From Bradyrhizobium sp. sGM-13 (GTDB taxonomy: Bacteria > Pseudomonadota > Alphaproteobacteria > Rhizobiales > Xanthobacteraceae), in the NCBI RefSeq assembly GCF_018398875.1, contig NZ_JAGWDK010000012.1, positions 62,001-126,000 on the forward strand: 64,000 nucleotides of DNA, in the 5' to 3' direction. The notes beneath the pieces were generated by a model. That model was not told the DNA's origin. It saw nothing but the letters and a program-made list of their open reading frames with translations, and did not search any database. Positions within the stretch are counted from its first letter, which is position 1. The number at the start of each line of letters is the position of its first letter. Shown here piece after piece: positions 1 through 8,443 of this stretch. The translations under genes and the position numbers were made by a program.

Positions 1-73
1 CATAACCACGAATCTTCATTGTTGAAATGCGCCGAAGCTCCAGCGCGGTCTAACCACGAGCACCTGCGATTAT

Positions 74-110
74 GGGTCCCTGCGTTCGCAGGGACGACGA
101 AGATCGATGC
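74..110. repeat. intergenic palindromic repeat, family H (half copy)
   Basis: A stretch reading GGGTCCCTGCG-ttc-GCAGGGACGACGA forms a short hairpin. The same unit occurs twice, in opposite orientations, at 14529-14654 after the acyltransferase gene. It lies downstream of the minus-strand gene that ends at 124. Confidence 0.6.
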
Positions 111-123
111 AAGACGCGTCGAT

Positions 124-543
124 CTAATGCTTGGTCACCACGCTCCACTTCGTGATCACGGCTTCGCTGATCTGCCCGGCGTCCTGCGCGCAGGCGACTT
201 CGTCGACCTTGACCGAGATTTCCTTGCCGATGAAATTCTTCAGTTGCGCGGCCTGGGCGTCGCTGCTGGTGACGAGCTGAAACGTTTCGGGGCCGGTTTC
301 GAGATTGCAGAGCCCGTTCGGCGGCGGCAGCCGGCGCGGCTCGCTGGTGATCTGGTAGGTCGCGGCGCGCTTCTTGCCGCCCTTCATGGCATTGAGTTCG
401 CCGGACAGCACGTCGCCGGCCTTGATCGGCTTGCCGGGCTTCGGCGCCGGCTCGGCCTGCTGCGCCCATGCGGAAGGCGCGATCAAGGTCGCCGCCATGA
501 AGACCGCAAAACAATAGCGCTTGCCGAATCGTGGTTTCGTCAT
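124..543 (-). CDS. small exported protein, function unknown
   Basis: A 139-residue protein with a clear Sec signal peptide: a basic start (TKPRFGKR), a hydrophobic stretch, then a cut after AWAQ near residue 28. The mature part opens with a Pro/Lys-rich linker (QQAEPAPKPGKPIK). It has two cysteines, near residues 79 and 118, that could form a disulfide in the periplasm. I do not recognise a named domain. It reads away from dnaX-ybaB-recR in the same direction, 24 bases after the recR stop, so it may be transcribed with that operon or from its own promoter. Codon use is like its neighbours. The exported location is inferred from the signal peptide only. Confidence 0.75.
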   Translation of the reverse strand: MTKPRFGKRYCFAVFMAATLIAPSAWAQQAEPAPKPGKPIKAGDVLSGELNAMKGGKKRAATYQITSEPRRLPPPNGLCNLETGPETFQLVTSSDAQAAQLKNFIGKEISVKVDEVACAQDAGQISEAVITKWSVVTKH

Positions 544-567
544 GTCGATCAGTTCCGTTGGTGATGG

Positions 568-1173
568 CTAGAACAGCGTGCGCTGCCGCATGGCAGCCGA
601 TAGCGTACCTTCGTCGAGATAATCAAGCTCGCCGCCGACCGGCACACCATGGGCAAGCCGGGTGATTTTGACGTTGGCGTCCTGCAGGAGATCGGTGATG
701 TAATGGGCGGTGGTCTGGCCGTCGACCGTGGCGTTCAGCGCGAGAACGATTTCGCTGACTTGCGACTCGTGCGCGCGGGCCACCAGCGCGTCGATGGTGA
801 GGTCCTGCGGACCGATGCCGTCGAGCGGCGACAATGTGGCGCCGAGCACGTGGTAGCGGCCGTTGGTCGCGTTCGCGCGCTCCAGCGCCCAGAGGTCGGC
901 GACATCGGCGACCACGACGATGGTCGAGGGATCGCGCCTGGGGTCGGTGCACACGGTGCAGGGATTTTGGGTATCGATGTTGCCGCAGGTCTTGCAGACC
1001 TGAATCCTGTCGATTGCCACCTGCAGCGCGCCGGCCAGCGGCGTCATCAGCGCCTCGCGCTTCTTGATCAGATGCAGCGCTGCGCGCCGCGCCGAGCGCG
1101 GCCCGAGCCCCGGCAGGCGCGCCAGGAGCTGGATCAGGCGTTCGATTTCAGGGCCGGCAACGCTTGCGGCCAT
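568..1173 (-). CDS. recR: recombination mediator RecR
   Basis: RecR works with RecO (and RecF) to load RecA onto single-stranded DNA at gaps. The 201-residue length is usual for the family. It has the N-terminal helix-hairpin-helix (RLPGLGPRSARRAALHL), a four-cysteine zinc site (C60, C63, C72, C75), then a Toprim domain and the C-terminal segment GVPVGGELDYLDEGTL typical of RecR. A longer frame is open to 1212, but the ATG at 1173 gives the normal RecR N-terminus and sits 1 base after the ybaB stop, so I chose it. The order dnaX-ybaB-recR is a classic conserved operon. Confidence 0.97.
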   Translation of the reverse strand: MAASVAGPEIERLIQLLARLPGLGPRSARRAALHLIKKREALMTPLAGALQVAIDRIQVCKTCGNIDTQNPCTVCTDPRRDPSTIVVVADVADLWALERANATNGRYHVLGATLSPLDGIGPQDLTIDALVARAHESQVSEIVLALNATVDGQTTAHYITDLLQDANVKITRLAHGVPVGGELDYLDEGTLSAAMRQRTLF

Positions 1174-1174
1174 T

Positions 1175-1495
1175 TCAGGTGAGACCAAGTCCGGGCGGCA
1201 GGCCGAGCCCACCGGTCAGCGCCTGCATCTTTTCCATCGCCGCGGTTTCCGCCTTGCGCCGCGCGTCGTTTTGCGCGGTGACCAGCAGGTCCTCGAGCAC
1301 TTCGCGCTCCTCGGCCTTCATCAGCGACGGATCGATCTTCACGCCCTTCACTTCCATCTTCGCAGTCATGCGAACGGCAACCAGCCCGCCGCCGGAAATG
1401 CCCTCGACCTCGAGATTGCCGAGCTCTTCCTGCATCGCCTGCATCTTGGATTGCAGCTCCGCCGCCTGCTTCATCATGCCGAGAAAATCAGCCAT
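1175..1495 (-). CDS. ybaB: nucleoid-associated protein YbaB/EbfC
   Basis: A 106-residue protein of the YbaB/EbfC family, small DNA-binding dimers that coat the nucleoid and may affect transcription. The N-terminus MADFLGMMKQAAELQSKMQ and the central GISGGGLVAVRMTAKMEVKGVKID follow the family pattern of two helices around a sheet. The C-terminus ends GLGLPPGLGLT, the usual Gly/Leu/Pro tail. It lies between dnaX (24-base gap) and recR (1-base gap) on the same strand, which fits a single transcript. Confidence 0.96.
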   Translation of the reverse strand: MADFLGMMKQAAELQSKMQAMQEELGNLEVEGISGGGLVAVRMTAKMEVKGVKIDPSLMKAEEREVLEDLLVTAQNDARRKAETAAMEKMQALTGGLGLPPGLGLT

Positions 1496-1519
1496 TCATC
1501 CGTCCTCTCGAGAGTCCGA

Positions 1520-3364
1520 TCAGTCGTCGTCGCCGTCGGAAGTCTCGTTCAAGTCGTCAGTGATAATATCGGATTCCGGCGGCTCAGCGGCAAGCCTTCG
1601 CACCTCGACGACCTTGGTGCCGGGAAACCGCGCCAGCACCTCCTGCACGCGCGGATCGGCCTCGGCTGCGCGGGCATGCTCGTTTCTCGCTTGCTCGTTC
1701 TGCGAACGCAATGTCGGCTGGCCGGCCTCGTTGGAGACGATCACGGTCCAGCGCCGCCCGGTCCACAGTTCCAGCTTGCGGGAGAGGTCGTTGACCAGCC
1801 CCCGCGCCGCATTCCGCTCCAGAGCCACCTCAAGCCGCCCCTCCTCGAAGCGGACCAGCCGCATATCGGCTTCCAGCGCCGCCTTGGTCAGGAGATCGCG
1901 CTTTTCGCCGGCGAGCGCGACAAGCTGCGGGAAAGTCATGATCCGCAGTACGGGCGCGGAGTCCGTTTGTGCCGACGGCGCCGCCATTTGCGGGCGCGCG
2001 GACGCTTCCGCGCCGGAACGGGGCGGTGCCGGCGTCCGCATCGGCGATGCGGCAGACATTGAAGATACCGGTGCGGTGGGCGCAGCCCGTGACGGCGCCG
2101 CGCTGCCTGACGCGATCTGCGCGCCACCGCCGTTTTGGTCGAGCATCCGGATCGCCTCATCCGGCGTCGGCAAGTCGGCGACATAGGCGATGCGGACCAG
2201 CACCATTTCGGCGGCAGCCGCCGGCCGCGTTGCCGTCTGTACCTCGGTGATGCCCTTGAGCAGCATCTGCCACATCCGCGACAGCACCCGCATCGACAGC
2301 TTTGCGGCAAATTCACGGGCGCGGACGCGCTCGGTCTCGCCGAACGCGACGTTGTCGGCGGTGGCCGGGACGATCTTCACGCGGGTAACGAAATTGACGA
2401 ATTCGGCGAGGTCGGACAGCACCACGACCGGATCGGCGCCGACGTCATATTGGCTGCGGAATTCGCCAAAGGCGCTGGCGATATCGCCGCGCGCCAGATG
2501 CTCGAACAGGTCGATCACCCGGGTCCGGTCGGCAAGCCCCAGCATCTGCCGTACCGCGTCGGCACGGACTAGCCCCGCCGCATGCGCGATTGCCTGGTCG
2601 AACAGCGACAGCGAATCGCGCACCGAGCCTTCGGCGGCGCGCGCGATGATGCCGAGCGCCTCAGGTTCGACCTCTACACCTTCCTTTTTCGCGATGTTGG
2701 AGAGATGTCCCATCAGCACGTCGGCCTCGACCCGGCGCAGGTCAAAACGCTGGCAGCGCGACAGCACCGTCACCGGGACTTTACGGATCTCGGTGGTGGC
2801 GAAGACAAATTTGGCGTGCTCCGGCGGCTCTTCCAGCGTCTTCAGGAAGGCGTTGAAGGCCGCCGTCGACAGCATGTGGACTTCGTCGATGATGTAGACC
2901 TTGTAGCGGGCACTGGCCGGCGCATAGCGCACGCTGTCATTGATCTGGCGGACGTCGTCAACGCCGGTATGGGACGCGGCGTCCATTTCCAGCACGTCCA
3001 TGTGCCGGCTTTCCATGATCGCCTGGCAGTGCACGCCGAGATCCGGCATGTGGATGGTCGGCCCCTTCACCGAACCATCCGGCTTCTCGTAGTTGAGCGC
3101 TCGGGCCAGAATTCGCGCCGTGGTGGTTTTGCCGACGCCGCGGACGCCGGTCAGGATCCAGGCCTGCGGAATCCGGCCGGTTTCGAACGCGTTCGAGACG
3201 GTGCGGACCATGGCCTCCTGGCCGATCAGGTCGTCGAAACTGGAGGGTCGGTACTTTCGCGCCAGCACCCGGTAGGGCTTGGCGGTGGCGGGCTCGCCGC
3301 CGAGCTCCAAGCCACCCTTGCCGGCGCCTGATGTCATGTCGGGGGGAGCGCCAGCATCACTCAT
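1520..3364 (-). CDS. dnaX: DNA polymerase III subunits gamma/tau
   Basis: Clamp-loader ATPase and organiser of the replicative polymerase. Counting from the ATG at 3364 (614 residues), the Walker A GVRGVGKT is at 73-80 and the Walker B region reads IIDEVHMLS, followed by FLKTLEEPPEHAKFVFATTE and the sensor/SRC region VLSRCQRFDLRR. The C-terminal third is Ala/Pro-rich, then carries a tau-type region. Between Walker A and Walker B only one cysteine (C113, in GVHCQAI) is left where E. coli DnaX has a four-cysteine zinc module. The open frame extends upstream to 3589, but that part overlaps the SRP RNA gene, so MSDAGAPPDM is the better start. First gene of dnaX-ybaB-recR. Confidence 0.97.
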   Translation of the reverse strand: MSDAGAPPDMTSGAGKGGLELGGEPATAKPYRVLARKYRPSSFDDLIGQEAMVRTVSNAFETGRIPQAWILTGVRGVGKTTTARILARALNYEKPDGSVKGPTIHMPDLGVHCQAIMESRHMDVLEMDAASHTGVDDVRQINDSVRYAPASARYKVYIIDEVHMLSTAAFNAFLKTLEEPPEHAKFVFATTEIRKVPVTVLSRCQRFDLRRVEADVLMGHLSNIAKKEGVEVEPEALGIIARAAEGSVRDSLSLFDQAIAHAAGLVRADAVRQMLGLADRTRVIDLFEHLARGDIASAFGEFRSQYDVGADPVVVLSDLAEFVNFVTRVKIVPATADNVAFGETERVRAREFAAKLSMRVLSRMWQMLLKGITEVQTATRPAAAAEMVLVRIAYVADLPTPDEAIRMLDQNGGGAQIASGSAAPSRAAPTAPVSSMSAASPMRTPAPPRSGAEASARPQMAAPSAQTDSAPVLRIMTFPQLVALAGEKRDLLTKAALEADMRLVRFEEGRLEVALERNAARGLVNDLSRKLELWTGRRWTVIVSNEAGQPTLRSQNEQARNEHARAAEADPRVQEVLARFPGTKVVEVRRLAAEPPESDIITDDLNETSDGDDD

Positions 3365-3469
3365 CGGTCGATCCGCAATTGATTGTCTCTCGGGGCCGGC
3401 TTGCGGATAGGAACGGAATCGAGCGCATGGCGCAGACTGGCCGCGTTCATGCGCGATTCGCTCGAAAAA

Positions 3470-3571
3470 CAGGTAGGAGACTGACGAGCGACCCGATCCG
3501 GACCTCGTTAGGGCTGCTTCCTTCCGGACCTGACCCGGTTGGCGAGTGGCTCGTCCACCGCCAATCTCCCG
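3470..3571 (-). ncRNA. ffs: small bacterial SRP RNA (4.5S-like)
   Basis: Read on the minus strand, the segment contains the invariant SRP RNA apical core: GGTCAGGTCCGGAAGGAAGC at about 3534-3515, followed by AGCC. The flanks pair: GGGAGA and GACGAGC on the 5' side match GCTCGTC and TCTCC on the 3' side, closing one long hairpin of about 95 bases. A T-run follows directly (A5 on the plus strand, 3465-3469) and can serve as terminator. The RNA binds Ffh and targets inner-membrane proteins to the translocon. Its position just upstream of dnaX is familiar from related alphaproteobacteria. The ends are estimated from the pairing and could be off by a few bases. Confidence 0.95.
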
Positions 3572-3575
3572 GTCC

Positions 3576-3605
3576 CTATTTGGGGCCAAAAGGGCCGGAA
3601 AGCAA
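3576..3605 (-). promoter_or_regulatory. putative sigma-70-type promoter of ffs
   Basis: On the minus strand, TTGCTT (3605-3600) and AAATAG (3581-3576) are separated by 18 bases. A start 6-7 bases beyond the -10 falls at about 3570, which is the 5' end predicted from the RNA fold. The match to consensus is moderate. Confidence 0.4.
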
Positions 3606-3639
3606 GCGGGGCTTTCCCTGTAATACTCCGCGTTTCCCT

Positions 3640-3740
3640 GTCATACCCCGCGAAGGCGGGGTATCCCGTACGCCGCGGCCTAACAGTAAAAACGGAAGGG
3701 GCCGCGACGTACTGGATCATCCGCTTTCGCGGATGATGAC
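3640..3740. repeat. intergenic palindromic repeat, family A (copy 1)
   Basis: A roughly 100-base unit starts with the hairpin TACCCCGCGAAGGCGGGGTA and ends with a second hairpin, CATCCGCTTTCGCGGATG, enclosing a variable centre that includes CGCCGCGGCC and TACTGGATC. Related units occur at about 6813, 11868, 18698 and 19438. It fills the gap between ffs and the HIT gene. Confidence 0.75.
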
Positions 3741-3814
3741 ACCTTGGTATGAAACCAGGAGTGCCCCCAAAGGCACTTTATCGGCCCGCATGATCGGGTG
3801 CATGGGAACCCTTG

Positions 3815-4240
3815 ATGCCCTCTGACGCCTCCGCCTGGTCGCTGCATTCCCAGCTCAAAAAGGACACCATCGATATCGGCGACCTGCCGCTGTGCAAGGT
3901 GCTGGTGATCAAGGACGCGCATTACCCGTGGCTGCTCCTAGTGCCGCGCCGGGCAGGTGCGGTGGAAATCATCGACCTCGACGATGTCGAGCAGGCGCAG
4001 TTGATGACCGAAATCTCCCGGGTTTCGCGGGCGCTCAAAGAGATCACCAAATGCGACAAGCTCAATGTCGCGGCGCTCGGCAATCTGGTGCCGCAGTTGC
4101 ATGTCCATGTCATCGCACGACGCACCAGCGATGCGGCCTGGCCACGCCCGGTCTGGGGCGTGATGCCGCCGCTGGCGCACGACGCCGAGGAAGTTCAGAA
4201 TTTCATCAACGCGCTTCGCCGCAAGATCTGGTTGGGTTGA
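3815..4240 (+). CDS. HIT-family nucleotide-binding protein
   Basis: A 141-residue histidine-triad (HIT) protein; the family hydrolyses or transfers nucleotides at a catalytic histidine. The motif reads VPQLHVHVIARR, so the first of the three HxHxH positions is Gln and the middle and last histidines are kept. The N-terminal strand region has KVLVIKDAHYPWLLLVPRR, which matches the HIT fold. The frame could begin at the TTG at 3812, but the adjacent ATG at 3815 is preferred. Only 4 bases separate it from nudC downstream, so the two nucleotide-handling enzymes are probably co-transcribed. The exact substrate cannot be told from sequence. Confidence 0.88.
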   Translation: MPSDASAWSLHSQLKKDTIDIGDLPLCKVLVIKDAHYPWLLLVPRRAGAVEIIDLDDVEQAQLMTEISRVSRALKEITKCDKLNVAALGNLVPQLHVHVIARRTSDAAWPRPVWGVMPPLAHDAEEVQNFINALRRKIWLG

Positions 4241-4244
4241 ATAG

Positions 4245-5195
4245 ATGTCCGCATTCGACAAATATCCGCTGGGGAAGCCCGCTTTCGTTACTCATATTCT
4301 CGATCGCGCCGCGCATCTGCGCACCAACGACGAAAAACTGTTCGCGCTGGAGAACCAGCGCAACGCCAGCGCCTATGTGATCTACCGCGACTCGCTTCTG
4401 GTGAAGCAGGAGACGGACGGGCCGCGCGTGCTGCTCGGCGTCGAAGAGGCGGTGAAGCTCGGCGCCAATCCGGGCACCATCTTTCTGGGCCTGCGCGACG
4501 GCGCGCCGGTGTTCGGCATGGGCATTTCGGCGGCCGCCGTGGAAAAGCTGATGACGCGCGACGACGTCGCCGTGACCGAGCTGCGCGGCATGGCCATGCA
4601 GGGCACCGTGCCGCCGGAACAACTCTCCGCGATCGCCATGGCCAAATCGATGGTGACCTGGCATCAACGCCACGGCTATTGCGCCAATTGCGGCACCCGC
4701 ACCGCGATGAAGGAAGGCGGCTGGAAACGCCAGTGCCCGAGCTGCAAGGCCGAGCACTTTCCGCGCACCGACCCGGTCGTGATCATGCTGGTTACACACG
4801 GCGATCGATGCCTCCTCGGCCGGCAGAAGCAGTTCATGCCTGGGATGTGGTCGTGCCTCGCCGGCTTCGTCGAAGCCGCCGAGACGATCGAGGACGCAGT
4901 CTGCCGGGAAATTTTCGAGGAATCCGGCATTCGTTGCACCGACGTGAGCTACTACATGACGCAGCCGTGGCCCTATCCGTCATCGCTGATGATCGGATGT
5001 TCCGCGCGCGCGCTCAACGAGGAGATCGTAGTGGACCGCGCAGAACTCGAAGACGCGCGCTGGTTCGATCGCGCCGAGGTCGCGCTCATGCACAAGCGCC
5101 AGCATCCCGACGGCCTGTTTGCCGCGCATCCCTTCGCCATCGCGCATCATTTGATTGGCCAATGGTTGCATGGCGGAAAGGATAAGAGCGCATAG
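4245..5195 (+). CDS. nudC: NADH pyrophosphatase NudC (Nudix hydrolase)
   Basis: Hydrolyses NAD(H) to NMN(H) and AMP, and in bacteria removes NAD caps from RNA. The 316 residues show the expected order: an N-terminal domain, a zinc ribbon (CANCGT ... CPSCKAEHFPRTDP, near residues 146-175), then a perfect Nudix box from GFVEAAETIED to REIFEESGI, and the NudC family signature TQPWPYPSS just after it. The ATG follows the HIT stop by 4 bases. Length and motif order fit NudC rather than a general Nudix protein. Confidence 0.95.
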   Translation: MSAFDKYPLGKPAFVTHILDRAAHLRTNDEKLFALENQRNASAYVIYRDSLLVKQETDGPRVLLGVEEAVKLGANPGTIFLGLRDGAPVFGMGISAAAVEKLMTRDDVAVTELRGMAMQGTVPPEQLSAIAMAKSMVTWHQRHGYCANCGTRTAMKEGGWKRQCPSCKAEHFPRTDPVVIMLVTHGDRCLLGRQKQFMPGMWSCLAGFVEAAETIEDAVCREIFEESGIRCTDVSYYMTQPWPYPSSLMIGCSARALNEEIVVDRAELEDARWFDRAEVALMHKRQHPDGLFAAHPFAIAHHLIGQWLHGGKDKSA

Positions 5196-5243
5196 CAGGG
5201 AACCGGCGCCTGCCAGCTCAATTGACTGGGGACTTGAATCGAC

Positions 5244-6221
5244 ATGACGGATTCACGCATGAACTTTCAGGACAAGGCGCCGAAAATACCTCCGCGTGTC
5301 CTCTGCATCGGCATGCCGGTGCGTGACCTCACTTTTCATACGCCGGGCGTTCCCGGGCGCGGTTCCAAGGAGAACGCCACCGCATTCGACGAAATCTGCG
5401 GCGGCAACGCGCTCAATGGCGCGATCGGCATCGTTCGGCTCGGTGGCCGCGCCTCAATTTGCGGGCCGATGGGCGACGCCAAGGAAGCATCGAGCCGCTT
5501 CATCTTCGAGCGGATGGCGCATGAGGGCATCGAGACAAAACATCTCATCCACATGCCGGGGCTGGTGACGCCGATCTCGGCGGTGATGATCGATCCTTCC
5601 GGCGAGCGCACCATCGTGACCTTCCGCGATCCCAAGCTGTGGCATGTGAAGTTGCCTGACTTCGATACGCTGCTGGACGATTGCGCCGCCATTCTCACCG
5701 AGAGCCGCTGCGCGGAATTCTGCACCGAGCTCTGCGCCGAGGCGGTCCGGCGCGGCATTCCCGTCATTGTCGACGTCGATCGCGCGATGTCGATGCGCGA
5801 GGGCCTGTTGAACGCCTCCACCCATCTGGTGTTCTCGAGCGAGCCACTGCAGGAAACCGCCGATGTTAGCGATGATGCCCAGGCGCTGAAAAAGATTGCA
5901 AAGCTGACCCCCTCGTTTCTGGCGGGAACCCGAGGCCCGAGGGGCACGATCTGGCTCGACGAGAACGGCGGTATCCAGGAAACCCCGGCTTTCCCGGTGC
6001 ATACCGTAGATACCCTGGGCGCCGGCGACGTGTTCCACGGCGCGTTTGCGCTCGCGATCACCGAGAAGCAGGATTTGCGGCAAGCGCTTCGATTCGCCTC
6101 CGCCGCGGCGGCGCTGAAATGCACGCGCTTCGGCGGGGCCTTCGCAGCCCCGCAACGTGCTGAAGTTGAAGAGTTTTTGACTCACGGCCAAGCTGCGGGC
6201 CAGACCTCGGCCGGTCACTAG
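5244..6221 (+). CDS. PfkB-family carbohydrate kinase
   Basis: A 325-residue ribokinase-fold kinase that should phosphorylate a sugar or nucleoside using ATP. Seen directly: the N-terminal sugar-binding glycine motif CGGNALNGAIGIVRLGG, and the C-terminal PfkB signature DTLGAGDVFHGAF with the catalytic Asp near residue 262. Substrate is not predictable from these motifs. It follows nudC by about 50 bases on the same strand and is followed by an Lrp/AsnC regulator. A second ATG (MNFQDK) lies 15 bases inside the gene and is an alternative start. Confidence 0.88.
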   Translation: MTDSRMNFQDKAPKIPPRVLCIGMPVRDLTFHTPGVPGRGSKENATAFDEICGGNALNGAIGIVRLGGRASICGPMGDAKEASSRFIFERMAHEGIETKHLIHMPGLVTPISAVMIDPSGERTIVTFRDPKLWHVKLPDFDTLLDDCAAILTESRCAEFCTELCAEAVRRGIPVIVDVDRAMSMREGLLNASTHLVFSSEPLQETADVSDDAQALKKIAKLTPSFLAGTRGPRGTIWLDENGGIQETPAFPVHTVDTLGAGDVFHGAFALAITEKQDLRQALRFASAAAALKCTRFGGAFAAPQRAEVEEFLTHGQAAGQTSAGH

Positions 6222-6229
6222 CGGCTTGC

Positions 6230-6248
6230 TATAGAAGAATTTTCTATA
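6230..6248. promoter_or_regulatory. inverted repeat upstream of the Lrp/AsnC gene, candidate operator
   Basis: TATAGAA-GAATT-TTCTATA is a perfect 7-base inverted repeat with a 5-base spacer, 40 bases before the regulator's ATG. A second imperfect palindrome (TTCATATGGAA, 6268-6278) lies closer. AT-rich dyads just upstream of an Lrp/AsnC gene are typical of autoregulation; the binding protein is inferred. Confidence 0.5.
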
Positions 6249-6287
6249 TATGAGAGGATTAACCCTTTCATATGGAACATTCTTCTC

Positions 6288-6788
6288 ATGACCGACCTAG
6301 CCGTTCAGCTCCCTGAAGCCAGCCGCCGGCTGGATGCCATCGACCGCAAGATCCTGACCGTGCTGCAGGAGGACGCCTCGCTATCGGTTGCCGAGATTGG
6401 GGACCGGGTTGGGCTGTCGTCGACGCCATGCTGGAAGCGGATCCAGCGGCTGGAGGCCGATGGCGTGATCCTGCGCCGGGTGGCGCTGGTCGACCAGAAC
6501 AAGATCGGGCTCGGCATTTCCGTGTTCGTCTCGGTCGAGAGCGCCGACCATTCCGAGGCCTGGCTGCGAAAGTTCGCCGACGCCGTCAGCGCCATGCCGG
6601 AGGTGATGGAATTCTACCGGATGGCCGGTGACGTCGATTACATGCTGCGCGTCGTGGTCGCCGATATGGCGAGCTATGACGTGTTCTACAAAAAGCTGAT
6701 CAGCGCGGTGCCGCTGAAGAACGTCACCTCGCGGTTTGCGATGGAGAAGATCAAGTCGGTGACCGCACTGCCGGTGCCGGCGGCGTAG
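6288..6788 (+). CDS. Lrp/AsnC-family transcriptional regulator
   Basis: A 166-residue protein with the family layout: an N-terminal winged helix-turn-helix (LDAIDRKILTVLQEDASLSV then DRVGLSSTPCWKRIQRLEADGVI, roughly residues 14-65) and a C-terminal RAM/AsnC ligand-binding domain (VFVSVESADH ... MAGDVDYMLRVVVADM). Such proteins sense amino acids and bind DNA as multimers. The core SSTPCWKRIQRLE is typical of Lrp/BkdR-like members. An AT-rich inverted repeat 40 bases upstream is a candidate self-operator. The regulated genes are not evident from this window. Confidence 0.93.
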   Translation: MTDLAVQLPEASRRLDAIDRKILTVLQEDASLSVAEIGDRVGLSSTPCWKRIQRLEADGVILRRVALVDQNKIGLGISVFVSVESADHSEAWLRKFADAVSAMPEVMEFYRMAGDVDYMLRVVVADMASYDVFYKKLISAVPLKNVTSRFAMEKIKSVTALPVPAA

Positions 6789-6812
6789 GGACAATCGTAT
6801 TCCCACATTCAC

Positions 6813-6914
6813 TGTCCTCGCCCGCGAAAAGCGGGCGATCCAGTATTCCAGAGACGCCAGCGATTGAACCGAGAAGCCGCGGCGTACTGGGTCCCCGCGT
6901 TCGCGGGGAACGAC
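6813..6914. repeat. intergenic palindromic repeat, family A (copy 2)
   Basis: The outer arms are TCGCCCGCGAAAAGCGGGCGA and CCCCGCGTTCGCGGGG, with CCAGTATTCC and CGCGGCGTACTGGG between them, the same layout as at 3640 and 18698. It lies between convergent genes (the Lrp regulator and the phosphohexomutase), where it may also end transcription. Confidence 0.75.
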
Positions 6915-6943
6915 AGTTGTGAGCGGGAAAGACTGCGCCCCCC

Positions 6944-8443
6944 TCAAATCTTCTGATTATACGCACCCACTTCCGGATGCGTGCGCAGCACGGAATCCAT
7001 CGCTTCGAACATGTCGCGCATGCGCGCCTCACTTACCGGGCTCTCGACCACGACCACCAGTTCCGGCTTGTTCGATGAGGCCCGCACCAGACCCCAGCTT
7101 CCGTCCTCGACGGTGACGCGCACGCCGTTGACGGTGACGAGATCGCGGATCTTCTGGCCGGCGACCTTGTCGCCCTTCTTCTGCAGCGCTTCGAAATGCT
7201 TCACCACGGCGTCGGCGACGCCGTATTTGGCCTCGTCGGCGCAATGCGGCGACATGGTCGGCGACGACCAGGTTTTCGGCAGCGCGTTCTTCAGGTCCGC
7301 CATCGACTTATCAGGCGCGCGATCGAGCATCTCGCAGATCGCAATTGCCGAGACCAGGCCGTCGTCATAGCCGCGGCCGAACGGTTTGTTGAAGAAGAAG
7401 TGGCCCGATTTCTCAAATCCCGCCAGCGCGCCCATCTCGTTGGTGCGGCGCTTCATGTAGGAATGGCCAGTCTTCCAGTAGGCGGTCTTTGCGCCCTGCT
7501 TTTGCAGCACCGGATCCGTGACGAACAATCCCGTCGATTTCACATCGACCACGAACTGCGCTTCCTTGTGGATCGCCGACATGTCGCGCGCCAGCATCAC
7601 GCCGACCTTATCGGCGAAGATTTCCTCGCCGGTGTTGTCGACGACACCGCAGCGGTCGCCGTCGCCGTCGAAGCCCAGGCCCACATCGGCCTTGTGATGC
7701 AGCACGGCGTCGCGGATCGCGTGCAGCATCTCCATGTCTTCCGGATTCGGATTGTATTTCGGAAACGTGTGGTCGAGTTCGGTGTCGAGCGGAATCACCT
7801 CACAGCCGATCGCCTCCAAAACCTGCGGCGCGAATGCGCCCGCGGTGCCGTTGCCGCAGGCGGCAACAACCTTCAGCTTGCGCTTCAGCTTTGGACGGCT
7901 GGTGAGATCGGCGATATAGCGTGCCGGAAAATTCTCGTGGAATTGATAGGAGCCACCGACCTTGTTGCTGAAATCGGCCTTGAGCACGATCTCCTTCAGC
8001 CGCGTCATCTCGTCGGGGCCGAAGGTGAGCGGGCGGTTGGCGCCCATCTTGACGCCGGTCCATCCATTGTCGTTGTGCGAGGCGGTGACCATGGCGACGC
8101 AGGGCACGTCGAGATCGAACTGCGCGAAATAGGCCATCGGCGTCACCGCGAGCCCGATGTCGTGCACCTTGCAGCCCGCGGCCATCAGGCCGGAAATCAA
8201 CGCGTATTTGATCGAGGCCGAATAGCCGCGGAAATCGTGGCCGGTGACGATTTCCTGTTTCACGCCAAGTTCCGCAATCAGCGCACCGAGCCCCATGCCC
8301 AGCGCCTGAACGCCCATCAAATTGATTTCCTTCTCGAACAGCCAGCGCGCGTCATATTCGCGAAAGCCTGTCGCCTTCACCATCGGTCCGGATTCGAAAT
8401 CATAGGTATTCGGAACCAGCACGGATTTGGGCTTCGGGAACAT
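6944..8443 (-). CDS. phosphomannomutase/phosphoglucomutase
   Basis: Interconverts hexose 1- and 6-phosphates, feeding nucleotide-sugar and polysaccharide synthesis. The 499 residues contain the phosphoserine loop TASHNDNGWTGVKMG with the catalytic Ser122, the metal-binding loop GFDGDGDRCGV, the sugar-specificity region GALAGFEKSGHFFF and a C-terminal phosphate-binding domain. The size and GEKSGH-like loop fit the bifunctional AlgC/ManB type, so mannose and glucose phosphates are both possible. UDP-glucose dehydrogenase lies 3.5 kb away on the same strand, which fits a role in envelope sugar supply. Confidence 0.93.
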   Translation of the reverse strand: MFPKPKSVLVPNTYDFESGPMVKATGFREYDARWLFEKEINLMGVQALGMGLGALIAELGVKQEIVTGHDFRGYSASIKYALISGLMAAGCKVHDIGLAVTPMAYFAQFDLDVPCVAMVTASHNDNGWTGVKMGANRPLTFGPDEMTRLKEIVLKADFSNKVGGSYQFHENFPARYIADLTSRPKLKRKLKVVAACGNGTAGAFAPQVLEAIGCEVIPLDTELDHTFPKYNPNPEDMEMLHAIRDAVLHHKADVGLGFDGDGDRCGVVDNTGEEIFADKVGVMLARDMSAIHKEAQFVVDVKSTGLFVTDPVLQKQGAKTAYWKTGHSYMKRRTNEMGALAGFEKSGHFFFNKPFGRGYDDGLVSAIAICEMLDRAPDKSMADLKNALPKTWSSPTMSPHCADEAKYGVADAVVKHFEALQKKGDKVAGQKIRDLVTVNGVRVTVEDGSWGLVRASSNKPELVVVVESPVSEARMRDMFEAMDSVLRTHPEVGAYNQKI

